DNA of 64,000 bases, from assembly GCF_014698995.1 (NCBI RefSeq), contig NZ_JACWZZ010000003.1, positions 124,001 to 188,000 on the forward strand. The letters run 5' to 3'. The DNA comes from Hymenobacter duratus (GTDB lineage Bacteria > Bacteroidota > Bacteroidia > Cytophagales > Hymenobacteraceae). The translations under genes and the position numbers were made by a program. Below the pieces are notes generated by a model. The model worked only from the letters and a program-made list of their open reading frames with translations, was not told where the DNA came from and ran no database searches. Below, one piece after another: positions 35,090 through 44,129 of the stretch (its first letter is position 1; every line of letters begins with the position of its first letter).

Positions 35090-36880
35090 ATGAAACTACT
35101 CTACAGCTACCTGCGCCACTACTGGGGCCTGCTGGCGCTGGCGCTGCTGCTGGCGTCCATCAACCAGGTTTTCTCGCTGCTCGACCCCTACATTTTCCGA
35201 CAGATTATCGACCGGCACGTGGTGAAGGCGGGCGAAACCGTGTTTCACGACGGGTTCTGGACTTTCCTGACCGGTGGCGCGGGGCTGCTGATTCTGCAGG
35301 CCATGGGCGTGGCCATGGTGTCGCGCATCGCCAAAAACTTCCAAGACTACTACGTCAACGTCATCACGCAGCGGCTGGGGGCGGAGCTGTACTCCGATGG
35401 TCTGCGCCACTCGCTGGAGCTACCCTACCAGGTGTTTGAGGACCAGCGCTCCGGCGAGACGCTGGGCAAGCTCCAGAAAGTGCGCACCGACGTGGAAAAG
35501 CTTATTCAGAGCTTCGTCAACGTGCTGTTCATCTCGCTGGTGGGCATCATTTTCGTGGTGTGGTACGCCATCAGCGTGTACTGGCCCATTGCGGCCGTCT
35601 ATTTCCTCACCATCCCGATTCTGGGTTCCCTGAGCCTGTTTCTGAGCCGCCGCATCAAGGTGATTCAGAAAACCATCGTGGCCGAAACCACGGCCCTGGC
35701 GGGCTCCACCACTGAGAGTCTGCGCAACATCGAGCTGATCAAAAGCCTCGGGCTGGCCCAGCAGGAAACCCAGCGCCTGAACGCCACCACCGGCAAAATC
35801 CTGAAGCTGGAGCTGAAGAAAGTGCGCTACCTGCGCTCCTTGTCGTTTGTGCAGGGCACCTTCGTGAACCTGATGCGCAACGTAATTCTGCTGATGCTGC
35901 TGTTTCTGGTGGTGCAGCAGATTATCACGGTAGGCGAGTTCTTCTCGTTCTTTATCTACTCGTTCGCCATTTTCGGGCCGCTGCAGGAAATGGGCAGCAT
36001 CATCAATATCTACCGCGAAACTGAAGCCTCGCTGGCCAACTTCCAGCAGATTCTGGACACGCCCAAGGAGGTGAAGCCCGCGCATCCGCAGGTGATTGAG
36101 AAGATTGAAACGCTGGCCTTCGACAACGTGCATTTCCAGCACCTCACGGCCAGCGCCCCGGCCCTGGCCGGCATATCGTTCCAAACCAAGCTCGGCGAAA
36201 CCATTGCCTTCGTCGGTCCCTCGGGCTCGGGCAAAACCACCCTCGTCAAGCTACTGGTGGGCCTCTACCCGCCCGCCGCCGGCCGCATCCTGTACAACGG
36301 CATTTCCGGCACCGAGCTGGACCTGGATACGCTGCGCGAACAAATCGGCTTCGTGACGCAGGACACCCAGCTTTTCGCCGGCACCATCCGCGAGAACCTG
36401 CTTTTTGTGGCCCCCCAAGCCACCGATGCCCAGTGCCTGCGCGCCCTGCACCAGGCCGCCGCCGACACACTGCTGGCCCGTGCCCCGCTCGGCCTCGACA
36501 CGGTCATTGGGGAAGGCGGCGTAAAGGTGTCGGGCGGTGAAAAGCAGCGCCTCAGTATTGCGCGGGCGCTGCTGCGCCACCCTACCCTGCTCGTTTTCGA
36601 TGAAGCTACTTCGGCGCTGGACTCCCTTACGGAAGAGGAAATCAGCCAGACGGTGCGGGAGCTGTCCGGCTCGCGCCAGCACATTACCATTCTTATTGCC
36701 CACCGCCTCAGCACCATCCTCCACGCCGACCGCATCTTTGTGCTGGAGCGTGGCCACGTAGCCGAGGCCGGCCGCCACGAAGAACTGCTAACCCAGCGCG
36801 GCCTCTACTACGCCATGTGGCGCCAGCAGATCGGCGAGCGGCCGCAGGCCCAGATTGTTGCGCAGGCTATACCGGCATAA
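35090..36880 (+). CDS. ABC exporter, fused permease and ATPase
   Basis: A 596-residue half-transporter of the MsbA/LmrA type, expected to work as a homodimer. Six membrane helices lie in the first 310 residues (LLYSYLRHYWGLLALALLLA, with DPYIFRQIIDRHV between helices 1 and 2). The ATPase has Walker A GPSGSGKTTLVKL near 377, the Q-loop in IGFVTQDTQLF, signature VSGGEKQRLSIARALL near 479 and Walker B LLVFDEATSALD near 502, then the H-loop IAHRLSTI. All catalytic residues are present. Substrate is not predictable; lipids or peptides are common. The ATG at 35090 removes a long unrelated N-terminal extension. Confidence 0.93.
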   Translation: MKLLYSYLRHYWGLLALALLLASINQVFSLLDPYIFRQIIDRHVVKAGETVFHDGFWTFLTGGAGLLILQAMGVAMVSRIAKNFQDYYVNVITQRLGAELYSDGLRHSLELPYQVFEDQRSGETLGKLQKVRTDVEKLIQSFVNVLFISLVGIIFVVWYAISVYWPIAAVYFLTIPILGSLSLFLSRRIKVIQKTIVAETTALAGSTTESLRNIELIKSLGLAQQETQRLNATTGKILKLELKKVRYLRSLSFVQGTFVNLMRNVILLMLLFLVVQQIITVGEFFSFFIYSFAIFGPLQEMGSIINIYRETEASLANFQQILDTPKEVKPAHPQVIEKIETLAFDNVHFQHLTASAPALAGISFQTKLGETIAFVGPSGSGKTTLVKLLVGLYPPAAGRILYNGISGTELDLDTLREQIGFVTQDTQLFAGTIRENLLFVAPQATDAQCLRALHQAAADTLLARAPLGLDTVIGEGGVKVSGGEKQRLSIARALLRHPTLLVFDEATSALDSLTEEEISQTVRELSGSRQHITILIAHRLSTILHADRIFVLERGHVAEAGRHEELLTQRGLYYAMWRQQIGERPQAQIVAQAIPA

Positions 36881-36926
36881 GGTCGGTATCCAACTGGCTG
36901 CTTTCCTGCCAGGCGGGAAAGGCACG

Positions 36927-36984
36927 AGCCCCTGCTACTTGTACGAAGTCATTCTCTGGCTACGTGCGAGTAGCAGGGGCTTTT
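36927..36984 (+). terminator. Terminator after the ABC exporter
   Basis: AGCCCCTGCTACT pairs exactly with AGTAGCAGGGGCT across a 29-nt loop, followed by TTTT. The remaining sequence up to 37163 holds nothing recognisable. Confidence 0.7.
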
Positions 36985-37163
36985 GCAGTGTGTCAGGCAG
37001 CAGCATCTGGTGGGCCCTGCAACTGTAGAGCGCCTAACAGTATCCTTCTATAAATTGGATTGAAAGGCACGAAAATCATGCGAGCATCGTTTAGTTAGCA
37101 GCCAGTTCGGCACGATTCCTGACATTCTCCTTCCTGTTAGTTTCGCCTCTTAAGGACTTTTCA

Positions 37164-38057
37164 ATGACGCTTCACCCCCGCCTTCTTCGTCGCTTTGCCG
37201 GCTCGCTGCTGGCCGGGTGGCTGTTTCTTGCTGGCTCGGCCAGCGCCCAGTCTGTTTCTACCCAGCGCGACGTGCTGCGCGAAATCACCGATGTGGTAGG
37301 CCTCAAACCTCGTTTCGAGCTGCTGGCTACTTCGCAGGTGCAGAATGCGGCTGCCGTGGTGTATAGCGGCAAGCGCTACCTGCTCTACAATCCCAAATTC
37401 GTGTCGGCAGTGAACCGGGCCGGCCGCACCGACTGGGCCGGTATCAGCATTCTGGCGCATGAGATGGGCCACCACCTCAATGGCCACACGCTGCGCCCCG
37501 GCGGCTCCAACCCCGCCGATGAGTTGGAAGCCGATGAATTTTCCGGTTTCGTGCTGCGCAAAATGGGAGCCAGCCTGTCGCAGGCCCAGGCCGGCATGGC
37601 TGTGGTGTCGGACGAGGAAGCTTCCCCTACGCATCCTGGCCGCACCACTCGCCTGAAAGCCATTAATGAGGGCTGGCAGCGTGCCAGCCAGCAGATTGTG
37701 GCCAGCAGCCGCAATACGGCGCCATCGGCAGCCCCGGCCGTGGTCTACAACCGGCCTGCTCCTGCCCCAGTAGTGGCCACCACCAGCCGCGTAAGCCAGG
37801 CCAGCAACATGATTGGCCGTATCACCTTCCGCAGCAACCCCGATGAGCTGTACTACCTGACCAGCCACCTCAACATCGTGCGCCTCGATCAGCAGGAGCG
37901 GACGGCACAGGTAGTAGGCCGCCTTACCCGCTCCGATTCCGCCGCTTTCCCGTACGTGCTGGTTGATGCGCAGCAGCGCCGCCTGTTCGTGAGTGCCGCC
38001 GGCGGGGTATTCGATAAAAATGGCCAGCAGGTAGCTCTGCTTTCTGACCCTTCTTAA
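37164..38057 (+). CDS. Secreted M48-like zinc metalloprotease
   Basis: A 297-residue exported protein with a signal peptide (FAGSLLAGWLFLAGSASAQ). The zinc site is ILAHEMGHHLNGH near residue 98, and the third ligand is probably in DELEADEFSGF about 20 residues later, the spacing of M48 peptidases. A short Ala/Ser/Pro region follows. The C-terminal 90 residues form a small strand-rich domain (GRITFRSNPDELYYLTSHLN, YVLVDAQQRRLFVSAAGGVFD). It probably acts in the periplasm, perhaps in protein quality control. It is a single gene between two terminators. Confidence 0.88.
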   Translation: MTLHPRLLRRFAGSLLAGWLFLAGSASAQSVSTQRDVLREITDVVGLKPRFELLATSQVQNAAAVVYSGKRYLLYNPKFVSAVNRAGRTDWAGISILAHEMGHHLNGHTLRPGGSNPADELEADEFSGFVLRKMGASLSQAQAGMAVVSDEEASPTHPGRTTRLKAINEGWQRASQQIVASSRNTAPSAAPAVVYNRPAPAPVVATTSRVSQASNMIGRITFRSNPDELYYLTSHLNIVRLDQQERTAQVVGRLTRSDSAAFPYVLVDAQQRRLFVSAAGGVFDKNGQQVALLSDPS

Positions 38058-38082
38058 GCCTTTCGCCTCCTATAGCGCACGG

Positions 38083-38112
38083 AAGCCGGCTCAGTAAATG
38101 AGCCGGCTTTTT
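38083..38112 (+). terminator. Terminator after the metalloprotease gene
   Basis: AAGCCGGCTC pairs with GAGCCGGCTT across a 7-nt loop, with a T-run. Confidence 0.92.
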
Positions 38113-38293
38113 TGTGTCCTGAGCTTTTTGCTCAGGACCATCTGCGCTACAGTACGCGGGGAATTATCCATCTGATGGCAACCTGAACCGTGCGCATGGT
38201 GTTGCATATGGGTTTGGCAGGTTAGCTGTGGCGGCCGCATTCCGGCAACTGTGGCAACCGCCGCTCCTGTATTCTTCCTCTATCATCAGTCCG

Positions 38294-39124
38294 ATGCCCG
38301 AATTACCCGAAGTAGAAACCTACCGCCGTTTTCTGGATGAAATTCTCGTTGGCCAAACTATTGTGGCGCTAGAAGTAAAGGATGCTCATGTGCTGGCCAC
38401 GGATGAAGTGACGCTGCGCAAAGCCCTGAGCGGCCACCGCGTGACGGCAACACGCCGGCTCGGCAAAAACTGTTTTCTGGAACTGGACAGCGGCCAGGTG
38501 CTGGCCCTGCACTTCGGCATGACCGGCGACGTAGGTGCCTACCGCGACGAGACAGATGCGCCTCGTTTTACCCGCGTGGCCCTGCACCTTGCGGATGGCT
38601 TGCGCGTAGCCTTTATTGATCCACGTAAGTTTGGCCGCATCCGCCTCACCGAAAGTGTGGCGCAGTACCAAAAGGCTAAAAAAATAGGACCTGATGCGCT
38701 GGACATTACAGCGCAGCAATTGCAGGCCGCATTGGGTGCCAGAAAGCCGCTAATCAAGCCGCTGCTCCTCGACCAGAGCATCACGGCGGGACTGGGAAAT
38801 TGGATTGTGGATGAAGTGCTGTTCCAGGCGAAGATTCATCCGGAGCGGCGAGCCTGCACGCTGACTGAAGCGGAGTTCAAGGCTCTGCATGCTGCTATTC
38901 AACTGGTGCTGACTACCGCAATCCGGCATGAGGCCACCTATCGGCACTTCCCGGCCTCTTTCCTCATTCACGCACGTGAGTGGGATACTTCAGCAACTCC
39001 AAACACGGATAATCATATTTACTGCCCTATTCATCCAAAAACAAAAATAGCAAAAAGCTATGTAGGCGGCAGAGCTACATATGTGTGTCCTAAATGCCAA
39101 CCAGCCCCGTCCGAGAATAAATAG
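38294..39124 (+). CDS. mutM: Formamidopyrimidine-DNA glycosylase
   Basis: A 276-residue base-excision repair enzyme that removes oxidised purines and cuts the strand. The mature N-terminus PELPEVETYRRFL carries the catalytic proline and glutamate. RRLGKNCFLELDSG has the lysine of the active site. The helix-two-turns-helix is LLDQSITAGLGNWIVDEVLFQAKIHPE. The C-terminal zinc finger has YVCPKC as its second half, but the first half is CPIH instead of the usual C-x2-C, so zinc would be held by three cysteines and a histidine. The ATG at 38294 is fixed, because the proline must be residue 2. Confidence 0.93.
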   Translation: MPELPEVETYRRFLDEILVGQTIVALEVKDAHVLATDEVTLRKALSGHRVTATRRLGKNCFLELDSGQVLALHFGMTGDVGAYRDETDAPRFTRVALHLADGLRVAFIDPRKFGRIRLTESVAQYQKAKKIGPDALDITAQQLQAALGARKPLIKPLLLDQSITAGLGNWIVDEVLFQAKIHPERRACTLTEAEFKALHAAIQLVLTTAIRHEATYRHFPASFLIHAREWDTSATPNTDNHIYCPIHPKTKIAKSYVGGRATYVCPKCQPAPSENK

Positions 39125-39142
39125 TTCTATTTCCTACTATTC

Positions 39143-39176
39143 AAAGCCCGTTTAGTAGCACTAAACGGGCTTTTTT
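39143..39176 (+). terminator. Terminator after mutM
   Basis: AAAGCCCGTTTAG pairs exactly with CTAAACGGGCTTT across a 5-nt loop, with a T-run. Confidence 0.92.
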
Positions 39177-39442
39177 CATTTTATCAGAAAAAATAATCAC
39201 ACTATCAAGAAAATCATGTAGTTACTGCATTCTGCTGATATTTAGTGGTAAAAATTTACCTTTTCCTATACTGCATGAACCAACTTGATAAACAGTTAGT
39301 TAGATTTGCACTAACGCAGCCCCACTGGGTGAGGCGTTGAGAAGAGAAGTTGGACGCATTGTGAAAAAGAAAAGGCTCTAAAAAGCCTGCCGCAGAAGGC
39401 GTGTTGTTGAAGTCACTCATAAAATCACCCAAAACCCATTTC

Positions 39443-39943
39443 ATGAAGAAAGTAACCCTGCTCCTGAGCCTAGCTGCCACCGTTCTAAGCCTGGCTTCCT
39501 GTGAAAAAGAATTGGAAAATGTGAATACGCCGGATCAGGCGGCCGCAGCTTCCGCTGTTAAGACCTTGACCGTTGAAGAGAAAACCAGCCTGCTGACCAC
39601 CGGCGACTGGAAGCTGACTAAAATGTCAGCTACTTCGGGCCAAACCGAAACCAACCTGCTGGTAATGCTGAAAGCCGACGAAAGCGACAATCTGTCGAAA
39701 TTCCGTGCTGCCGGCCAGTTTCTGCAGGATGAAGGCGCTGCCAAGCGCACGGAAGAAACGCCCCAGCAGTCGGAAGGCACCTGGGCATTCAGCACCGATG
39801 GCAGCCAGCTGGACGTAACCAACGCCGGCGTCACCACGCAATACCAGGTTGCGGAGGTAAGCGCTTCGTCGCTCACGCTCACGCGCACCAGCACCGATAC
39901 TGAAGGCAAAAGCACCACCATTACGTCGGTGTACTCGCACTAA
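39443..39943 (+). CDS. Lipocalin-like lipoprotein
   Basis: A 166-residue lipoprotein: signal MKKVTLLLSLAATVLSLASC with the lipobox cysteine at 20. After a short linker the sequence has LTTGDWKLTKMS, GTWAFSTDGSQLDVT and TQYQVAEVSASSLTLTRT. This strand pattern is typical of lipocalin-like proteins of Bacteroidota. Function is unknown, and ligand binding is only suggested by the fold. The gene is alone, with a strong terminator 47 bp downstream. The ATG at 39443 is set by the signal peptide. Confidence 0.82.
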   Translation: MKKVTLLLSLAATVLSLASCEKELENVNTPDQAAAASAVKTLTVEEKTSLLTTGDWKLTKMSATSGQTETNLLVMLKADESDNLSKFRAAGQFLQDEGAAKRTEETPQQSEGTWAFSTDGSQLDVTNAGVTTQYQVAEVSASSLTLTRTSTDTEGKSTTITSVYSH

Positions 39944-39990
39944 GTAGTTCCGCCAGCCGTACCCCCGATTTTTACCACCGTTCAAATAGC

Positions 39991-40021
39991 AAAACGCCCG
40001 GCCGCTTGGCCGGGCGTTTTT
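39991..40021. terminator. Bidirectional terminator
   Basis: AAAACGCCCGGCC pairs perfectly with GGCCGGGCGTTTT across a 4-nt loop. It lies between the lipoprotein gene and the convergent 101-aa gene. Confidence 0.93.
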
Positions 40022-40044
40022 GTGTTTATATCTGTTAGGGCATG

Positions 40045-40350
40045 CTAGTGCATGTTGCCCAAACTACCCAACACCATCACACTGCAGGCCCCAAAGCCGA
40101 TTAGCAGAACCAGCAAGGCACTCAGGAAGTAGGGCGCGGCACTCTGGCCCGGAGTGGATTTAACCAAGCGTATCACCCCCAATATCAGGTTCAGGAACAC
40201 CTGCCCGCCATAGAGCGCAGCAAACAGAAAAGCGCTGCCACCATCCGTGGCTGGAGTCAGAACCCCCAGAACTGCGGCCATTCCTACCACAAGCAGCAGG
40301 TTGTTGCGCAACACATGGTTCGGCTTCGAAGCAGGCTTGTCGGGTTCCAC
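40045..40350 (-). CDS. Small hypothetical membrane protein (101 aa)
   Basis: A 101-residue protein with three hydrophobic helices (LLLVVGMAAVLGVLTP, AFLFAALYGGQVFLNLILGVI, YFLSALLVLLIGFGACSVMVL) and a polar N-terminus with prolines and lysines. No family is recognised. It lies after the radical SAM gene on the same strand with a gap of 136 bp, so co-transcription is uncertain. Confidence 0.65.
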   Translation of the reverse strand: MEPDKPASKPNHVLRNNLLLVVGMAAVLGVLTPATDGGSAFLFAALYGGQVFLNLILGVIRLVKSTPGQSAAPYFLSALLVLLIGFGACSVMVLGSLGNMH

Positions 40351-40486
40351 GGTAGAGAGTGGTTAATGGACGGGAAGGTGAAAACAGACAGGACAATCAT
40401 TGAAGCTACCTTTGGCATCCACCAGACCCAGCTGAATCAGTACTACGTGACAGGGTAGTTTTAGGGATGGACTTACTGCACTCTAG

Positions 40487-41884
40487 CTACAGCACCGGAA
40501 TATCGCGCAGTTCCTGCAGGCGGGCTAGCTTTTCTTCGTCGCGGTAGAGCAGATTCATGGTTTCGAAGGGAATGATCTTCAGGTCTTTGCTCACGATATG
40601 GACGCAGGACTTCTTGATGGCGCGCACGTCGAAGTTCCAGGCATCCATGAATTGCAGGATGATGACGCGGAACAGGTTTTCGTACTTGAGGTTAGGAGCC
40701 TGGATGGTAGGCAGGCAGCACAGCAGCTGGTTCAGTTCCGGCGTGATGGTGTCGACGGTGTTAGCGGTGCTGAACAGCTTGAGCAGGTGCTGGCGCAGGC
40801 GCGGGTCGTGCTCATACACAATAGTGTTGCCGCCGCTTTGCAGCAGTTCGGCCGGCTGCACGTAGCGCGTAAGCGGAAACACCTCGCCGCCCAGTTTCAG
40901 GGCGTAGCCCATCACCAGCGCATCGGGGTTGCAGGGCACGGGCAGCAGGTCTTCGGCTGTAAACAGGCTTTGGTCGATGATGCGCTGGCGAGTTTCAGTG
41001 AGGGTGAGGCGGTCGGTGGCGGGGTCGAAATTTTCGAGGCGGCCGGCGGCCTGGGTAGGCTGAAACGTGACGCCACGCACGCAGCGCTGCTGCAGGGCGT
41101 AGTCGATGACTTCACCCATTTCGTCATCGTTGAGGCCCTTTTGCAGCGTGACCACCAGTGTGGTGCTGAGGTTGTACTTGTTGAGGTGCTCGAGGGCCTG
41201 CTTGCGCACGTCGCGCAGGTCGCGGCCGCGCAGGCTCTCCAGAGCTTCTTTCCTGAACGAGTCGAACTGCAGATACACCTCGAAGGCGCCCTCGTAAGTT
41301 GCCAGCCGAGCCACAAAGGCTTCGTCTTTGGCCAGCCGCACGCCGTTGGTGTTCACCATCAGGTGTTTGATGGGCTTACGCTTGCACATGTCCAGAATTT
41401 CCCAGAACTGCGGGTGCAGCGTGGGCTCTCCGCCGGATATCTGCACTACGTCGGGTTCCCCTTCGTTTTCGACCAGCACGTCCACCATGGCTTCCACCTC
41501 TTCCAGGGTGCGGTGCCGGCCGTGCAGAGGGCTGCTTTCGGCGTAGCAGGTGGGGCACGTCAGGTTGCAGCGGTCGGTTATTTCGATGACGGTGAGGCAG
41601 CTGTGCTGCTCGTGGTCGGCGCAGAGGCCGCAGTCGTAGGGGCAGCCGTAGTGGGTGGCCGTGTTGAAGCGGCGGGGCGTTTCGCTGGGCTTCACGTAGT
41701 TGCGGATGCTCTTGTAATACTCCACATCGGTGGCAATGAGCACGCGCTGCCGGCCGTGCGTGGGGCAGCGCTTGAGCATGTACACGCCGCCGTCCTCAAA
41801 CACGATTTTGGCTTCCACCCGCCGCAGGCAGTGCGGGCACAGGCTCAGGGTGAAGTCGTAGTAGGTATAGGGACGTTCGGGCAT
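40487..41884 (-). CDS. Radical SAM protein of the Tes/MJ0619 type
   Basis: A 465-residue radical SAM enzyme. The N-terminus has a zinc-ribbon-like pair (CPHC and RCPTHG). Two cysteine clusters follow: GCPYDCGLCADH (81-88), typical of this subfamily, and the iron-sulfur motif DRCNLTCPTCY (C106, C110, C113). QISGGEPTLHPQF is the SAM-binding GGE region. The layout matches the group that includes archaeal tetraether lipid synthase Tes and MJ0619; characterised members act on lipids or cofactors. The Lgt-like gene lies 68 bp upstream on the same strand, which points to a lipid or lipoprotein substrate. The exact reaction is unknown. Confidence 0.87.
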   Translation of the reverse strand: MPERPYTYYDFTLSLCPHCLRRVEAKIVFEDGGVYMLKRCPTHGRQRVLIATDVEYYKSIRNYVKPSETPRRFNTATHYGCPYDCGLCADHEQHSCLTVIEITDRCNLTCPTCYAESSPLHGRHRTLEEVEAMVDVLVENEGEPDVVQISGGEPTLHPQFWEILDMCKRKPIKHLMVNTNGVRLAKDEAFVARLATYEGAFEVYLQFDSFRKEALESLRGRDLRDVRKQALEHLNKYNLSTTLVVTLQKGLNDDEMGEVIDYALQQRCVRGVTFQPTQAAGRLENFDPATDRLTLTETRQRIIDQSLFTAEDLLPVPCNPDALVMGYALKLGGEVFPLTRYVQPAELLQSGGNTIVYEHDPRLRQHLLKLFSTANTVDTITPELNQLLCCLPTIQAPNLKYENLFRVIILQFMDAWNFDVRAIKKSCVHIVSKDLKIIPFETMNLLYRDEEKLARLQELRDIPVL

Positions 41885-41952
41885 AAGATTATACGCAGTT
41901 AAGGTACTGAATCTGAGACGTGGTGAACTGCTCGTTCACAAAGTAAGTGATA

Positions 41953-42714
41953 TTACTCAGTGGCTTTAGTGGGCCGATATTCCTTCCGCCCGAACAGCCA
42001 CCCATAATATCCCAGTCCCGCCACACAAGCCCACTGAATGGCCGTGAGCCCCCAACCGCCGGGGGCGGGTGTCGGCTTGAGAAACTCCACCAGCAGGCGG
42101 AATACAAGGTAGCCAATCATGAAAATCCGGAACCGCCAGCCATCCGGCAGCGGCCGGCGGTGCTCCATGAGCCACAGCGCTGCGCCCAGCAAAAGCAGCC
42201 ACCCGATTTCGTAGAGGTTGGTGGGATGGCGCGGCACTCCGTCGCCGAAGTCGATGGCCCAGGGCAGGCTGGTGGCAGTGCCGAAAGTACCGTCTTCGAG
42301 GCCAGAGAAGTGGCAGCCGAGCCGCCCGATGCACATACCCAGAATCACAGGAAATACCATCAGGTCGCCGCTTGAGGTTCTGACGCCGAGGTACTTTTTG
42401 GTCAGCTCCACGCCTACCAAGCCGCCCAGCAGGCCGCCCACAATGGTCTTGTTGGTGAAGTAGTAGAGCCAGCCGCCGGGTGGATGCAGCAGTAATTCAG
42501 GGTGCTCCAGCAGCCCCAGCACGCGGGAGCCTAGCAATGCCCCGGCCGCGCAGCCCACAAAAATCCACAGGCGGTGCTCATCGGAAATTCGGTCGGTGGT
42601 ACGGGCGCGCAGGTGCTGATAGAAACGGTAACCGATAGTATAGGCCAGCACTTCCAGCAGCAGATGCACCGGCAATACCAGCGGGCCGAGGGCAAGATGA
42701 ACGGGGTAGGTCAA
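41953..42714 (-). CDS. Prolipoprotein diacylglyceryl transferase-like membrane protein
   Basis: A 253-residue protein with about seven membrane helices. The signature region reads GMCIGRLGCHFSGLEDGTFG, then PTNLYEIGWL. This parallels the Lgt motif GRxGNFxNxE...HPxQLYE, with the essential arginine kept but the asparagine replaced by C-H. True Lgt attaches diacylglycerol from phosphatidylglycerol to lipoprotein cysteines. Because of the changed motif and the radical SAM partner, this may be a paralogue acting on another acceptor rather than the housekeeping Lgt. The start at 42714 (MTYPVHLALG) gives an N-terminal helix of normal position. Confidence 0.8.
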   Translation of the reverse strand: MTYPVHLALGPLVLPVHLLLEVLAYTIGYRFYQHLRARTTDRISDEHRLWIFVGCAAGALLGSRVLGLLEHPELLLHPPGGWLYYFTNKTIVGGLLGGLVGVELTKKYLGVRTSSGDLMVFPVILGMCIGRLGCHFSGLEDGTFGTATSLPWAIDFGDGVPRHPTNLYEIGWLLLLGAALWLMEHRRPLPDGWRFRIFMIGYLVFRLLVEFLKPTPAPGGWGLTAIQWACVAGLGYYGWLFGRKEYRPTKATE

Positions 42715-42759
42715 GCAGGAGTATCAGTTGTCTTGTAGCAAGAGCAATGATAGAAAAAA

Positions 42760-42865
42760 CCTGTCATCCTGAGCGCAGCGAAGGACCTTATCCGAGAGAA
42801 ACGGTAACCGTAGCAACGATTCGTTCTCATGTGATAAGGTCCTTCGCTGCGCTCAGGATGACAGG
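42760..42865. repeat. Intergenic palindrome, family A (GGACCTT type)
   Basis: Perfect 33-bp arms (42760-42792 and 42833-42865), starting CCTGTCATCCTGAGCGCAGC, with a 40-nt loop containing CAACGATTCGTT. It sits between the SDR gene and the Lgt-like gene, both on the minus strand. It is the longest and best preserved of the group. Confidence 0.88.
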
Positions 42866-42887
42866 CGGTTCATTTCTCCCTCATGCC

Positions 42888-43913
42888 TCACAACTCGTTG
42901 TTTTCTACTTCGGCTTTGCGGGTGAGCGTAGTGAGCCAAGACCGGGTAGCCTCTGATTCTGCCTCATAGCCAAACCGTTTTTCGTTGCCTACTACATCGG
43001 CGGGGCCAGGCAGAGAGCGGTTAGCCCAGCTGAGCAGGTCAGCGGTGGTGCCGGGCAGCAGGCCGTGGAAAGCGGCGAGTAGCTTAGCGGGCAGCCCCAG
43101 AATCACTTCGGCGTCGCCGCGGCGGCAGGCGTTCCAGATTTCGCGGCCAGCCCGCTCGGCATCCATCGAAATGGCAGGCAGCGAGTCGGCAATGCTGAAC
43201 CAGGCGTATTCCTTTTTGTGCTGGCCTTTGAGGATGGCGTTACGAGGGCTACCGGTTCGCATCAGGCCCGGGCACACGGTAGTTACCTGAATCCCATATT
43301 GCAGCAGTTCGGCCCGGAAGCCTTCCGAAAGGCCCACCAGCGCAAATTTGCCGGCGCTGTATGGCACCAGATGCGGTACGGCCACCTTCCCGCCTACCGA
43401 CGCAATATTCACGATACGGCCCTCGCCCCGCCGGCGCATGTCGGGCAGCACGGCCTGCATGGCGTGCAGCGGCGCCCAGAAGTGCACTTTCAACGAATCT
43501 TCATAGTCCCGCACCTCCATATGGTCGAGAGCGCCCACGCTGATGATACCGGCGTTGTTGATCAATACATCAACCGGCCCTAGCTGTTGCTGCACTTCCG
43601 CCACCAGCGTCCGGACTTCGGTGGCATTGGTCAGGTCGCGGACCAGCGTCATCACCTCGGCACCTTCTTGAGTCAGGTCCTGGCGGGCACGCTCCAGCTC
43701 GTCGGCATCGCGGGCACAGATAGCCACTTTGGCCCCTTCCGTCGCGGCCTGCCGGGCCAGAATCAGGCCCAACCCCCGTGAGCCACCGGTAATCAGGACG
43801 ACTCGGCCACTGAGATTGTAGGAGCCGCGCCGGTTGCTCCAGAGAGTAGCGGCAGCTAGGAGCGCACCGGCTCCGGCGGCGGCCAGCCAGCTGTTTCGGG
43901 TATGTTGCTTCAT
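42888..43913 (-). CDS. SDR family oxidoreductase with N-terminal membrane anchor
   Basis: A 341-residue short-chain dehydrogenase. One N-terminal hydrophobic helix (WLAAAGAGALLAAATLW) precedes the Rossmann fold: the NAD(P) loop VVLITGGSRGLGLILA, LINNAGIIS, the catalytic serine in NIASVGG, and YSAGKFALVGLSEGF with the Y-x3-K pair. The C-terminal 100 residues exceed the minimal SDR. Substrate is unknown; anchored SDRs often act on lipids or quinone-like compounds. The ATG at 43913 is preferred (MKQHTRNSWL), because the longer form adds 14 residues without relatives. It is not clearly in an operon. Confidence 0.9.
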   Translation of the reverse strand: MKQHTRNSWLAAAGAGALLAAATLWSNRRGSYNLSGRVVLITGGSRGLGLILARQAATEGAKVAICARDADELERARQDLTQEGAEVMTLVRDLTNATEVRTLVAEVQQQLGPVDVLINNAGIISVGALDHMEVRDYEDSLKVHFWAPLHAMQAVLPDMRRRGEGRIVNIASVGGKVAVPHLVPYSAGKFALVGLSEGFRAELLQYGIQVTTVCPGLMRTGSPRNAILKGQHKKEYAWFSIADSLPAISMDAERAGREIWNACRRGDAEVILGLPAKLLAAFHGLLPGTTADLLSWANRSLPGPADVVGNEKRFGYEAESEATRSWLTTLTRKAEVENNEL

Positions 43914-44129
43914 AGTATACTTGTATGGAAAGGCAGCGGAAAGGTTACAAGGCATCGTAGCCAGGCGGTTGCGCCATAATCCTATTTGCCGGGAATGCCG
44001 GATGCACCAAACCGCATCAATTGGCGTTAGGCAATCTGAATCCGCGAATTGGCATCATATTTACATGCCCGTAGCGGCCCACCCCTCGCCTGCTCCTGCG
44101 GCCTTCGCCCTGGTTTTTCTTTTACGCCC

